In this document: positions 44,713 to 55,376 of the stretch, piece by piece
Layout: each line of letters begins with the position of its first letter
Numbering within the stretch: the first letter of the stretch is position 1
Source of the DNA: Oopsacas minuta
Lineage: Eukaryota > Porifera > Hexactinellida > Lyssacinosida > Leucopsacidae
Assembly: GCA_024704765.1 (NCBI GenBank)
Contig: JAKMXF010000041.1
Span: 1-64,000 of the forward strand
DNA: 64,000 bases
Reading direction: 5' to 3'
Program-made: the position numbers and the translations under genes
Notes under the pieces: model-generated
Seen by the model: the letters and a program-made list of their open reading frames with translations, nothing else
What the model was told of the DNA's origin: nothing
Databases searched by the model: none

Positions 44713-45028
44713 TGTTAGTTGGTTGGTAGTATGGACGCTCATCCTAGTCCTTACAGTGCTTCAGTCCTTGTACAGCAACACAGACAAGAGATAATAGCAG
44801 AGTTAGCTGCTATGGTCCGAGATCTATTGATTTAATCAAGAATTGAGAGCCGTAAGGGAAGCTTGTAGTAAACTAGAAGCTGACTACAAGCCTGGATTTA
44901 CATTCGTTATCGTCCAGAAGAGATACCACACCCGTCCGTTCTGTCCAGAGAAGGAAGATCAATGTGGTAAATCTGGTAACATCCCAGCTGGTACTACAGT
45001 GCTTATCTGGCATCTAGGTGCTCATTAG
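44713..45028 (+). pseudogene. Argonaute PIWI exons, copy B, intron and exon part deleted
   Basis: Reads [41 protein letters not shown], then directly [40 protein letters not shown] and leaves homology. Relative to copy C the end of the first exon, the intron and the acceptor are deleted, so it is a decayed copy. Residues conserved in AGO clade proteins ([13 protein letters not shown]) confirm identity. Confidence 0.87.
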
Positions 45029-46611
45029 TTCTTTTCCCTATTGTCAACCCCCTTAGTCTGTAACCTTGCTTTACACAGAATATTTGAAAGATAGCTGTAG
45101 TCCACATCCGATAATCTATACTATTATTTGAATTATTAGCAATGAGCACACCTCGTCTCCCTCACCAGACTACCATTCTGCTTTATCGATGCCAATTATA
45201 CATGCGGACTATTGGTCCCTACACAAAGAGAACTCTGACTTACGAATCAATTTGGGATGAATGACCAGTAAGTTTAAGCATTATTTTGATGGATTCTATT
45301 TTGACATTTTGTACTAATATTTAGGACAGAGGAATATATGGCAGGCTCGGGCCGAAAAAGCTGAAGAGGCCCAGTCCCATAACTGCCTGAAGGGCCATCC
45401 TTATGGTAGTTGTGGGCTGGACTATAGCGAAATAGTTCGCTACGGAGGCAGGGGCAGAGGCGACAGGGCAGAAACCAAACGAAAGAAATATCGTGGGTTC
45501 CGTTTATATATACACAATTCTGAATATCCTCTATGAAACCTGAGATTTGTATAACTAGTCAATATTGTATTTGAACTGACATAGTGATGTAGAGACTCTT
45601 ATTAGCAAATACTAAAAGTTGTAAAAACATCTGAAAAAGCCTTTTTGAAAAGTGATAAGACGTTAATGACGTCACATAAGTAAATTCTGCAACATTTTCA
45701 GATATTTGTTAGATATATGAATAACCATATTTTTAGGTGTTTCCAAATTATACATATATTAGTTCATTTCCATATAGATAAGCCTCTATATGTACCCCTC
45801 TGGAACCAGAATTAGCTTCTAATTTTTCATTTTCATTTTCATTCATTCTTTTATTCAATTTTCCTTGCATCACTTTATCCATTTTTGCTAGAGGTTTGAT
45901 TTCTAAAATCTCCAACACATCTTATGAAAGTTTGAGAATGTATTAGTTATGTAATGACAGAGTCTCAAACCCTTAAGGTTGTACATTATCATTTGGGGTC
46001 ATTTCCAGAAAATTGAAATCCCATTTTTAATCCAATATACCCCATTTTATCTAATCTACTATACAAGTCTAATTTGGTTGACTTCATTGTTATTCGTATT
46101 TTTGCCCAGATTGCTGATGCATTGTGCCAATACTATTTGAGCGAACAATGCTTGATTTCAATACAATCCAACACTGATACAGTTCAAAGTAGACAATTCA
46201 TGCTAGAAGATCAAATACTTCCTCCTCTCTTAAACCGAGGTAACATACCTCCTCTTAACTTCTCCCCCGATTTTGAAAGTACAGACTCACCACTATGAAT
46301 CGCTCCTATTGGGAAGTCATACGTGATCAAATCCCTCACAACAATTGGTTTTGCATGGTCTTTCTTCAATTTTCTTATTCAAATATTCTTAGCTGTAGGT
46401 TTTATTTTATGCATTCTAGCTAGTAAGAAGCTTGAGTTCAGTTTTGTTCTTAGTGCAGCTCCTGTAGGGAGGTATTTTGCGTTACCATAGAACAGCTGGC
46501 CACATCCACTCCTACGTATTATTTTAGCGGGATACGCTGGACTGCCGGGATATGACATATTAGTTATAGTATTAGTCTGATCTACTCTAAAATTGAATAT
46601 AACTTAGCACT
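45029..46611. other. no identified gene; two unassigned reading frames
   Basis: 45322-45535 (plus) is open after a TTTAG acceptor-like site (WQARAEKAEEAQSHNCLKG, GGRGRGDRAETKRKK) with high GC; unidentified, possibly a repeat. 46074-46298 and 46296-46425 (MNRSYWEVIRDQIPHNNW) are also open and unassigned. The remainder is AT-rich and empty. Confidence 0.4.
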
Positions 46612-47404
46612 ATGAGTATACGAGGCTACCTTAATCATCTTTCACCACTCAGTGACTGTAAGAAGTTAGAGAAAGATCAATTAAAATATTGTACCAAACA
46701 CTCAGGGAAATGGGGAATGGATGTGATGAAGAAGAAAGCAAAAGAATTCCAGACTCAATATGCTTCATTATTTGATGAACTTGAAAATATTTGGATGTCG
46801 GCTGTTGTAGAGAATTCAGAGATCATTATGGTAAGATTTTGTTGATTCATTCTAAAGAAGATTCGACTTGAATAATTTCGAAGATTCATTGTCTACTATC
46901 CAAGAATTGTAGGATTTGTATATAGAAGCAAGACTGCTGAATTATGTGAATCAACTCGAATTTGTATTTATATGTGACAAGCTACAATTCGAACTAAACA
47001 AGGCAAGAGAATTTCTCTCACAATACGAATGCAATAAATACCAAGAATACAAGATTATGAGTGAACACAGAAAGGATATTCATATTTTCAAGTCACTGGA
47101 TTGACTCACGCGTCAGGAAAAAAGTAAACTCCTTGCTTACATCAAAAAGTTGAATACACTTTGCTTTTCAGAAGACGATGATAGTTTATATGGTGATGAA
47201 GAGGTTAATATTATCACCAGGAAAATTGGCATTCAACTTCTACGAATAGTTGAAAATGATTTGAAATATTTCACAGATCTACAGACAGCAGTTATTGAAT
47301 GCTATGAACAAGGAATTGAACAGTGGAAGAAGTTTCTAAGAGAAGTTGGAAATTTTGATGACAGAGCATCCCCCCTCAGGTTGCGACTGAGGCTGAGAAT
47401 GTGA
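46612..47404 (+). pseudogene. BAR/sorting-nexin-like helical gene, broken by a stop
   Basis: Exon 46612-46830 (MSIRGYLNHLSPLSDCKKLE, KKKAKEFQTQYASLFDEL), an 82-bp GT-AG intron, then exon 46913 on (DLYIEARLLNYVNQLEFVF, KIMSEHRKDIHIFKSLD), a TGA at 47102, and continued homology-like helices (KLLAYIKKLN, GIQLLRIVENDLKYFTDLQT, ECYEQGIEQWKKFL). Long amphipathic helices with this spacing recall BAR domains of sorting nexins; that is a weak assignment. The last ~60 bases are copied at 27174-27300. Confidence 0.45.
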
Positions 47405-47712
47405 CAGATAGGACGTTTACTCTGTCAGATTGTGATGGACTGTTCATTGAGAGACATAAGTATATTGAGAGTCATTCCTGTACAGCTTCGCAATCGCAAT
47501 CCTTAATGAAACAATGATCGCCGACCGTCGCCAGATCGTCAAAAAGTATCGCGATCGTGATCGAGCGATCCTAATGCCCTACATGTAATCTTATTTACTT
47601 ATATTGTTGTTTACTTTCGGACTATGGCACCTTTAGTCCTTCATTTAGACCCTTACCTCTCTTTTTTTGGTTTCTAAATGTGTCTCCTTATTTAGGACTA
47701 GGATTCCTAATA

Positions 47713-48020
47713 ATGGCTCCTAATGTGTGGGCGGATAAATACAATATCAAGGGACACTGGGGCTATACCACATCTACTCTAGACTGGTGTGAGGAGAACT
47801 ATATCGTGTTATTTTATGTCGCAGAGTTCTGGAATACAATTAGCAATGTTTTATTAGTTATTCTTCCGTTATGTTTAATATATTCATAGTATATACAGAA
47901 ATTTGCCTTTATTCACATTCTGGCTGTATTCTCAGTATTTACTGTTGGAATAGGTTCTGTTCTCTTTCATGGCACTCTCCTCTATCATATGCAAATGATG
48001 GAACATGGTTACATGTGTAT
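47713..48020 (+). pseudogene. alkaline ceramidase (ACER-type) fragment
   Basis: Start ATG 47713. [19 protein letters not shown] and [20 protein letters not shown] are the hallmark N-terminus of alkaline ceramidases (ceramide hydrolysis in ER/Golgi membranes). An in-frame TAG at 47887 follows LIYS, after which the frame continues through the second membrane segment (HILAVFSVFTVGIGS) and FHGTLLYHMQMMEHG, the first active-site histidine region; the usual DE after it reads EH. Then stops. The remaining four to five membrane segments are absent. ACER2 and ACER3 are not distinguished. Confidence 0.85.
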
Positions 48021-48160
48021 TAATTTACAATATTTTCGAATAGAGCAATATAATAAATAAGTATGTTCTATATATATTGATAACAAACTTGATGCTATAC
48101 AAACAGACAGCAATTTCCAAATTTTTATTTATTCACAATTAAGGTAGTATACGTATACTC

Positions 48161-48933
48161 ATGACTTATAGTGGTGTGAATAGAAGCACCTCTGGTCTCA
48201 CGGCAGAAGACAATTACTATGGAGAAGGACAGGAGGCATATCAATCTGAGCTGAGACAGAGTAGCATATCACCTGAGGTATCTGAATTTCTTTACAACAC
48301 AAGAGGAAGTACAAGATAAACAGAGGAAAGGAGAGCTATCTCGTCTCTATGATAACTACTTCTACCTATCTGATAAGTACTATCAGTTGTATCGCTGGCC
48401 GACAGTGGAGGAGGTGAGCAGACACCTGAACATAGACAGTGAAATAGAGGGATGGCAGATATCTGTGAGTACAATATATACTCTACAACATAAATATTTA
48501 TTATCTTATTTATTATCTTAGATATTTAGACGTCTCTATTGAGAAGTTTTCATAAGACACTCCGCTGGAGTTAAGTGAGTCTAAAGCTCCTGCTCCTTTC
48601 TCCTACAGTGGCTATTGTGACAGTATGGATATATACCTGGGTTTATTCAATCTGCTACTGAATGAATGTAAAGAGCCACTTAATTTCGATCTACCTAGTC
48701 AATGGATATGGGATGTCATTAACGGATTCCTCAAGCATCATGAAAGCTATTTGATTTGGCGCTCTCAGGTAAAAAAGCGTTCCCTCAAAGAGAGACAACT
48801 GCTACGAGACTCAGACAACCTCTGGACGGTTGAGCTAGTATTGAATGCACTCAATACTCTCATTAAATTCTCTAATATAAATGAACAGCTGTAGGCATGT
48901 CATAAGACGAAAGATCCAGAAGCAGCTAAAGAG
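48161..48933 (+). pseudogene. eIF3 subunit L fragment, two exons, with lesions
   Basis: Exon 48161-48464: an acidic Tyr/Gln-rich start (EDNYYGEGQEAYQSEL, SPEVSEFL), a frameshift near 48290, then GELSRLYDNYFYLSDKYYQL and WPTVEEVSRHLN. After a 57-bp intron, exon 48522-48933: RRLY, TGA, EVFIRH, a frameshift, YSGYCDSMDIYLGLFNLLLN, LDLPSQWIWDV-type stretch (LNFDLPSQWIWDVINGFLKH), LWTVELVLNALNTLIKFSNI, a TAG, then DPEAAKE and a donor. This follows eIF3L, a translation-initiation scaffold subunit. Three or four lesions in ~200 codons imply a pseudogene or poor local sequence. Confidence 0.82.
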
Positions 48934-48975
48934 GTAAGTATTTATCTATTTATTGTTCCATAACCTCTCTAATAC

Positions 48976-49148
48976 AGTTAACTCACGTTATGTCAAACAC
49001 GGATATATCGAATACCCGCTGATAGCGAAGTCTGAAAACAAATATGGTCCAAAACCGTCAAAGTAAGATAAAATTCCATAGGTTATTCATTTATATCGAA
49101 CTCCGCTATCGAAGTAAACATCGCTGTACCTTGAGCTTCGATATAGAG
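48976..49148. mobile_element. pogo-like MITE remnant cut by a hAT insertion
   Basis: CAGTTAACTCACGTTATGTC at the left, GGTCCAAAACCGTCAAAGTA inside, ending GAGCTTCGATATAGAG where the hAT terminus begins. Confidence 0.65.
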
Positions 49149-51484
49149 CAGTGTTTCTCAAAGTTTTTTCGGACAGCGCCCCTTGTCAACAATATTCCCT
49201 CGATACCGCCCCCCTCCAGAAAGTCTAAATCTTTTTACTACACTCGTATTTGTTAATGATAATAAGTAATATTTATCAATTAATGAGGAGGGTGTACTTG
49301 AGCGTGATGTTCGTCGATAATCCCATTTATATCTGGTTTCATATCAGTGAGCAGCAATCTCAAATCTCCGCATTGAGAAATATCGAGTCTGTTTCTTTGC
49401 TTCGTTAGTAATTGAACGACTGCACTAAAACCTCTCTCAACGAGATATGATGTCGGAAACGCCAGAACTAGCAGTTTTGCTACTTTCCACAAATTGGGAA
49501 ATTTATTTCGTCCTGCGATTGCAATCCAAAATCTTTCATGCCCCATCATTCTAAAATGAGCTTTTTCCTCGCAATCACTTTGCAAGTCCATCAACTCTTC
49601 CTGCAAATAGAGTGGAACTGTTGGGGCAGCCACACAGAAAGGGTCAATTAGCCAATGAGGCGGTTCAAGTTCCAACAAGTCAGTGAATCGCTTGATCATA
49701 TCCGCTTTCAGTACTTCAAGATGTTCACAATATGCTAGCAAATCGTCATCTGAAATTTGGAGTCCTGCTAGGTGAGGGAACTGGTAAAATTCTCGTCGAG
49801 CGATATTTTGTTTAAATAACGTTAGTTTCCCTATGAAGGAGCTGACAACAGTTTTACACTTGACCAGAGTGACTAAATTTCCTTGTAGTTGCAAGTTGAT
49901 TGCGTTGAACTTATCAAAAATGTCAGTCAAGTAAGCTACATCTGATTTGGCTGCACTGACAAGCTGCATTAACTGCGGGTTCTCTTCCTCTAAAAATTCT
50001 AAAATCGTGTCGAAAAGACTGTAGAACCGACTGGGACACTTTCCTTTTGAGAGCCACCTCACTTCTGTGTGCAAAAGCAGACGTTCAAATTCAGTTTCGT
50101 TTTCGTGACATATTTGGCGAAATATTCTTTCCTTGACTGCGGAAGCTTTGATTTTATTAATAACAGTAATGACGATATGCAATGAGTTGTGCAAGCGACC
50201 ACTTAGATGTTTTGCTACCAAATGTTCTCGATGGACGACGCAGTGAATAGCGAAAACCTCAGGCACAGCATTTTTCAAGTACGAAATGAAACCACGATGC
50301 CTACCAACCATAGCTGGCGCCCCATCTGTTGCACAAGCAATGATATTATTCATGGGAATTTCCTTTTCCTGAAAGAAATTTTCCACGACTTTGTAGATAG
50401 ATTCACCTTTTGTATCAGTTACTAGTGGTCTAGCAAACAACATTTCTTCAACCATTATTCCTTTGAGAATATATCGGACATATGCAAGGAGCAGTGCTTC
50501 GTTACCTGGCAATGTGGATTCGTCAATTTGAAGAGAAAATTCCGTTGTTTTGAGTATACTGTATAGTGTATAGTGTTTTCTCAACATCACTAGCCATCAA
50601 ATTTATTCTCCTAGCCACAGTATCATTGCTTAACGGAATGGACTTAATCACACTTCGCCCATCTGAATGCATAACAGTTGTAACTGCTTCCTGGATTGCA
50701 GGTAAAATGAGGTTTTCACCCATTGTATGTGGCTTACCAGATTTTGCAATTAGTAACGAAATGTTATAGGAGGCAACCAAACCATCAATGTTTTGTCTAT
50801 CTATTTTTCCAAATATTCCGCCCATTGTTTTTCGGCTGTCTCTCATTTTAATGAAGAATTGCACATCTTTCTCTACCTTATCACTGTGGCGCGATTTCAG
50901 ATGATCAATCATTCTTGCCGGCTTCATTCCCTCATTAGAAAATACTTGTTCGCACAACAAACACATTGGGAGTTGTTCATTGGAAGGAGATTTAACAAAT
51001 CCGTATTTGATATAATCAGCACTATACTGTCTACACTTCTTTTTACTATTCATTTCTTCGATCGAGTTTATCAATTCCTTTCGGTTTAGATTTCTACGTA
51101 TGTATTTATATTGAAATTAAACAGATTACTAACTATTACGAAGTTTACATTTGTTTGAAGAACAATGATAATTATTATTTCGATTAGGAAAGCCATAGAC
51201 ATTTTAACAAAAGAATTCTTCATTTATTTTTAAGGATTAGCTGTTGTTAATAATCACCAAGAGTATTACCACTGTAAATGGCTTTGATAATTGAAGTATT
51301 TGCTAGCACCTATTGTTAATGAATAATGAGGAATATGATACCACTTTTTTTGACCTGAGGTCGTATCTCTGTTTCGCTTTCTATAACCCACAGCGCCCCC
51401 CCAGCACCCCCTTGCTGCGTGGCCGCCCCCTACAACCCTTCAGCGCCCCCCAGGGGGCTCTACGGCCCACTTTGAGAAACACTG
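49149..51484 (-). mobile_element. BED-hAT element, full length
   Basis: 2336 bp, ends CAGTGTTTCTCAAAG and CTTTGAGAAACACTG. Flanks ATATAGAG (49141-49148) and ATGTAGAC (51485-51492) agree at 6 of 8 positions. It is the reference copy for the split element at 18.25-21.59 kb and the fragment at 41.2 kb. The right terminus carries an extra ~50 bp G/C-rich stretch compared with the 21081 copy. Confidence 0.93.
49280..51074 (-). pseudogene. BED-hAT (ZBED5-like) transposase, one small insertion
   Basis: Reads from ATG 51074 (INSIEEMNSKKKCRQYSADY) through a BED-type finger ([14 protein letters not shown] ... HLKSRH), then breaks at 50570, where TATAGTG is duplicated (7 bp) relative to the 18-20 kb copy. 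The second frame (50590-49280) carries all catalytic landmarks described for that copy and ends DEHHAQVHPPH. The two copies are damaged at different sites. Confidence 0.94.
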
Positions 51485-51489
51485 ATGTA

Positions 51490-52382
51490 GACTATTAGAA
51501 AGAAGTTTCTTCAACAGTTCTACTCGAGGTAATGCAATAGCACCAGATTTTCGTAGCATTCTATACGCAGCTGGTGAAATGTTATGAAGTTCAGCAGCAA
51601 GAACATAAAGATTTCTATCAAAACGACGGGCTTTTGGTGCAGTAAGTAACAACCAGAGCTGAGCATACAAAAATTGATAATGGGGAAGTTCAGAGCAACA
51701 TATACGACCCAATTCCTCAAGGGCACTTTTCACTTAGTCTGTGTCTTTGAATTCGTACTCTGGAATACTCGTTAAAATGCTATTGAATTGTGACCATTTG
51801 CTGATGAGGCTATTCTTCTGTAGGAAACCAGATTTGGAAAAATACGATTTGGGTATTTCCTTTCCATTTTTCTCAACACATTTAAGGAATCAAAATCCAA
51901 ATGGTGATTTCACAAGTTGTAAATGTAGAAACTGGACGACTGAACGTCCTTGTGCGTCAGTTTTGGACATGTAAACATCATCACCATCATGAATAATAAG
52001 ATGATTTTGGAGAGAGGCTGTTGGATGACTGTACAAACAGAATCAAAGTCACCAATTTGATCAGAGCGTTAGTTCTAAGGTCTTCATTTCTGACACGTAC
52101 TTCTGCCGAAGAACTTGCTTTAAACAGGACTTTGGGACACCAGGAAAAATGGATGGAGGTTGGCTAGGTCGTTTACCACCTTTAACTGTGACCCATTCAC
52201 AGTCAAAATGATGGTAACAAGCATATATTTGGCTGAGTTGTAACAGACTGGAGCGTTCATTTGGCATAGCATCAATCCAACCATCTCGCTCATCTTCATC
52301 ACTTGGAAATGGTACTACTTTTGTGTATGGTTCACACCTGTAATTTCCACGACATCCAAGTACGTTACGCTTCTTAGGCATT
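51490..52382 (-). pseudogene. THAP/P-element transposase, N-terminal half
   Basis: Start near 52382 (MPKKRNVLGCRGNYRCEPY). The THAP zinc finger is visible: C-x-G-x-C start, KVVPFPSDEDERDGWIDAMP, IYACYHHFDCEWVTVKGGK and PPSIFPGVPKS. After frame changes the region continues (GRSVVQFLHLQLVKSPFGF, KSGFLQKNSLISKWSQFN) and then ELPHYQFLYAQLWLLLTAPK, ELHNISPAAYRMLRKSGAI, LPRVELLKKLL, typical of the P-element N-terminal transposase domain (as in THAP9). Sequence stops at the hAT border at 51484. Stops at 51732 and elsewhere make it dead. Confidence 0.85.
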
Positions 52383-52429
52383 ATAAAGTAAATACCAACA
52401 CCACCTTTCAAATGCAGTTGTAAATTGGA

Positions 52430-52760
52430 TGATTCCCAGCACCAGAAATGCTAGTAAAGCTACAATACAAACCTGAAAAAAAAACATAATACAGCAGCAT
52501 GAGCTACGGACAGCGTCAGGTGACGCCAGGTGACGCCAGGAGCGGCGATAAAGCGAAAGCTTTCCATGACCTGTCATGTTTATTACGCAATGACGTCATT
52601 GCGTCATGATACAGTGGGACCCAAGTTCAGTAATCTGAGATTGCCAGATACTAGTCCTTCTATTTAAGGAGTCTATGCCCTGTATGTAAAATGTATTGGG
52701 TTAATTCAAAATGAAAAAATGAAAAATATTAACTCATCATCGCTAGTACTGTAGGGTAGT
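52430..52760. other. no gene seen
   Basis: Noncoding 5' flank of the THAP gene; contains a short CAGGTGACGC direct repeat at about 52517-52540. Confidence 0.45.
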
Positions 52761-52821
52761 CCTCCTACAAACATTTTTGAAGTGTCTTTGATAAATGGTT
52801 TCGATTTGTAAAAACCATAGA

Positions 52822-53097
52822 ATTATCACTTAATTCATATCCAAGTTCTAAAGAGATACATAACATATCTATGCAGAAATCGTTTCCACTTATGAACGGT
52901 ATCGTGGGGGCCTGAAGGAATGTGAAACACTGCAACATCAGTATGATCATGCTAGTATCCAGTGGTACATTAGTGGTGTTGCAGTGTTTCACATTCCTTC
53001 AGGGCCCCAAGATACCGTTCATAAGTGGAAACGATTTCTGCATAGATATGTTATGTATCTCTTTAGAACTTGGATATGAATTAAGTGATAATTCTAC
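52822..53097. repeat. 125-bp-arm inverted repeat (palindrome)
   Basis: 52822-52945 and 52975-53097 are near-perfect reverse complements around a ~30-bp spacer (GTATGATCATGCTAGTATCC region). Both arms therefore give the same short reading frame outward (FLQ..IPFISGNDFCIDMLC), which is a consequence of the palindrome. High identity means recent origin. Confidence 0.92.
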
Positions 53098-53199
53098 GAT
53101 TGAGGATTAATTTATCATTACGTAATTATGAATTATATTATAGATCTTCACACAATGAAAACACTTTGGTTTCTGCTAAGCACTTTGATTCTGATGATA

Positions 53200-53460
53200 T
53201 AGTTGACAAAGCAAACTTATCTTAAAATTGATGGTCAAACGAAGATACGATCAATAGAGGCTACATTGAAGAAATGTCCAATTCCTAATTATCTTCCTGA
53301 TTACCCTGATCGTCTTAAAGATCACGCTATTAAATATCCAAGGCTTGATAGAGACAATTAGATCGTGATTACAGATCCAAGTATGTCAAGTTGTGTCAAA
53401 TATTCGACTTGTAGTATTATATGTTTTATGGTATTGTACTATATAGGCAACTAAACAGTG
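53200..53460 (+). pseudogene. unidentified coding-like fragment
   Basis: Plus-strand reading gives TYLKIDGQTKIRSIEATLKK, CPIPNYLPDYPDRLKDHAIK, YPRLDRDN, TAG. It looks like an old coding exon, perhaps part of the P-element-like gene or of a host gene now buried by the minisatellite. No family assigned. A second short piece after TATATAG (53452) reads into the first minisatellite unit. Confidence 0.35.
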
Positions 53461-53477
53461 CGTTGATGGATATGAAG

Positions 53478-54965
53478 CAGAGCAGAGGAAATTCATCGTC
53501 TCTAGTTGATGTATTTGAAGAAGAGCAGAGGAAATTCATCGTCTCTAGTTGATGTATTTGAAGAAGAGCAGAGGAAATTCATCGTCTCTAGTTGATGTAT
53601 TTGAAGAAGAGCAGAGGAAATTCTTCGTCTCTAGTTGATGTATTTGAAGAAGAGCAGAGGAAATTCATCGTCTCTAGTTGATGTATTTGAAGAAGAGCAG
53701 AGGAAATTCATCGTCTCTAGTTGATGTATTTGAAGAAGAGCAGAGGAAATTCATCGTCTCTAGTTGATGTATTTGAAGAAGAGCAGAGGAAATTCATCAT
53801 CTCTAGTTGATGTATTTGAAGAAGAGCAGAGGAAATTCTTCGTCTCTAGTTGATGTATTTGAAGAAGAGCAGAGGAAATTCATCATCTCTAGTTGATGTA
53901 TTTGAGGAAGAGCAGAGGAAATTCATCGTCTCTAGTTGATGTATTTGAAGAAGAGCAGAGGAAATTCATCATCTCTAGTTGATGTATTTGAAGAAGAGCA
54001 GAGGAAATTCTTCGTCTCTAGTTGATGTATTTGAAGAAGAGCAGAGGAAATTCATCATCTCTAGTTGATGTATTTGAAGAAGAGCAGAGGAAATTCATCG
54101 TCTCTAGTTGATGTATTTGAAGAAGAGCAGAGGAAATTCATCGTCTCTAGTTGATGTATTTGAGGAAGAGCAGAGGAAATTCTTCGTCTCTAGTTGATAT
54201 ATTTGAGGAAGAGCAGAGGAAATTCTTCGTCTCTAGTTGATATATTTGAGGAAGAGCAGAGGAAATTCTTCGTCTCTAGTTGATATATTTGAGGAAGAGC
54301 AGAGGAAATTCTTCGTCTCTAGTTGATATATTTGAGGAAGAGCAGAGGAAATTCATCGTCTCTAGTTGATGTATTTGAGGAAGAGCAGAGGAAATTCTTC
54401 GTCTCTAGTTGATATATTTGAGGAAGAGCAGAGGAAATTCATCGTCTCTAGTTGATATATTTGAGGAAGAGCAGAGGAAATTCATCGTCTCTAGTTGATG
54501 TATTTGAGGAAGAGCAGAGGAAATTCTTCGTCTCTAGTTGATATATTTGAGGAAGAGCAGAGGAAATTCTTCGTCTCTAGTTGATATATTTGAGGAAGAG
54601 CAGAGGAAATTCATCGTCTCTAGTTGATATATTTGAGGAAGAGCAGAGGAAATTCTTCGTCTCTAGTTGATATATTTGAGGAAGAGCAGAGGAAATTCTT
54701 CGTCTCTAGTTGATATATTTGAGGAAGAGCAGAGGAAATTCTTCGTCTCTAGTTGATGTATTTGAGGAAGAGCAGAGGAAATTCTTCGTCTCTAGTTGAT
54801 ATATTTGAGGAAGAGCAGAGGAAATTCTTCGTCTCTAGTTGATATATTTGAGGAAGAGCAGAGGAAATTCATCGTCTCTAGTTGATATATTTGAGGAAGA
54901 GCAGAGGAAATTCTTCCTCTCTAGTTGATGTATTTGAAGAAGAGCAGAGGAAATTCATCGTCTAT
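53478..54965. repeat. 43-bp minisatellite, about 35 units
   Basis: Unit GATGTATTTGAAGAAGAGCA + GAGGAAATTCATCGTCTCTA + GTT. Variants (GTA/ATA, GAAGAA/GAGGAA, ATC/TTC) are clustered: units in the left half are mostly GTATTTGAAG, those in the right half mostly ATATTTGAGG, showing expansion from two founder types. It has no reading frame of its own (43 is not a multiple of 3). Confidence 0.96.
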
Positions 54966-54998
54966 AGTTTCGATGACATAAACACTAAATAATGTGAC

Positions 54999-55307
54999 GT
55001 GGAGATCCCCCAACAATGGGAAGTTTGGAATATGGTTGATGTAATTAGCATCGTCCATCTGACAACAAAGAGTTATTTTCTGTATAAGATAGTTTCAAGC
55101 ATTGCTCTGCCAAAACTTGTAGAATATATGACTGGAGAATGTGGATTCTCTTATGTATTATCATCTTTTATACCAAATAATCCATTTGAACACCATTTTG
55201 GTGTATTTACACAGATGTCAGGGTCAAACTATGATTTTTCTGTATGTCAAGTACTAGAAAGTAAAAGGGGTACTAAACTGGCCGAATATACTCAATTTCT
55301 ATCATAG
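54999..55307 (+). pseudogene. P-element transposase C-terminal fragment
   Basis: ISIVHLTTKSYFLYKIVSSI and LVEYMTGECGFSYVLSSFIP, then NNPFEHHFGVFTQMSGSNYD, the signature of the P-element/THAP9 C-terminal domain (EHFFG...GGS-type block). It lies on the opposite strand to the THAP half at 51.5-52.4 kb and 3 kb away. Its upstream side merges into the minisatellite. Confidence 0.8.
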
Positions 55308-55376
55308 GAAAAATTATGATCGTAGAGATAGAGGCTTCTTTATAGAATTTATCAGTACATTTCCAATCAACAAGAA

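Noticed and set aside
49141-51492. hAT at 49149 as an insertion into one contiguous host sequence
   Set aside because: The left flank is a pogo MITE and the right flank a THAP gene with only 6 of 8 duplication bases matching; contiguity is not shown.
52765-53110. Two similar short frames reading toward each other
   Set aside because: Both are the same sequence read from the two arms of a palindrome.
53478-54965. CRISPR-like array
   Set aside because: Units are contiguous with no unique spacers, and the genome is eukaryotic.
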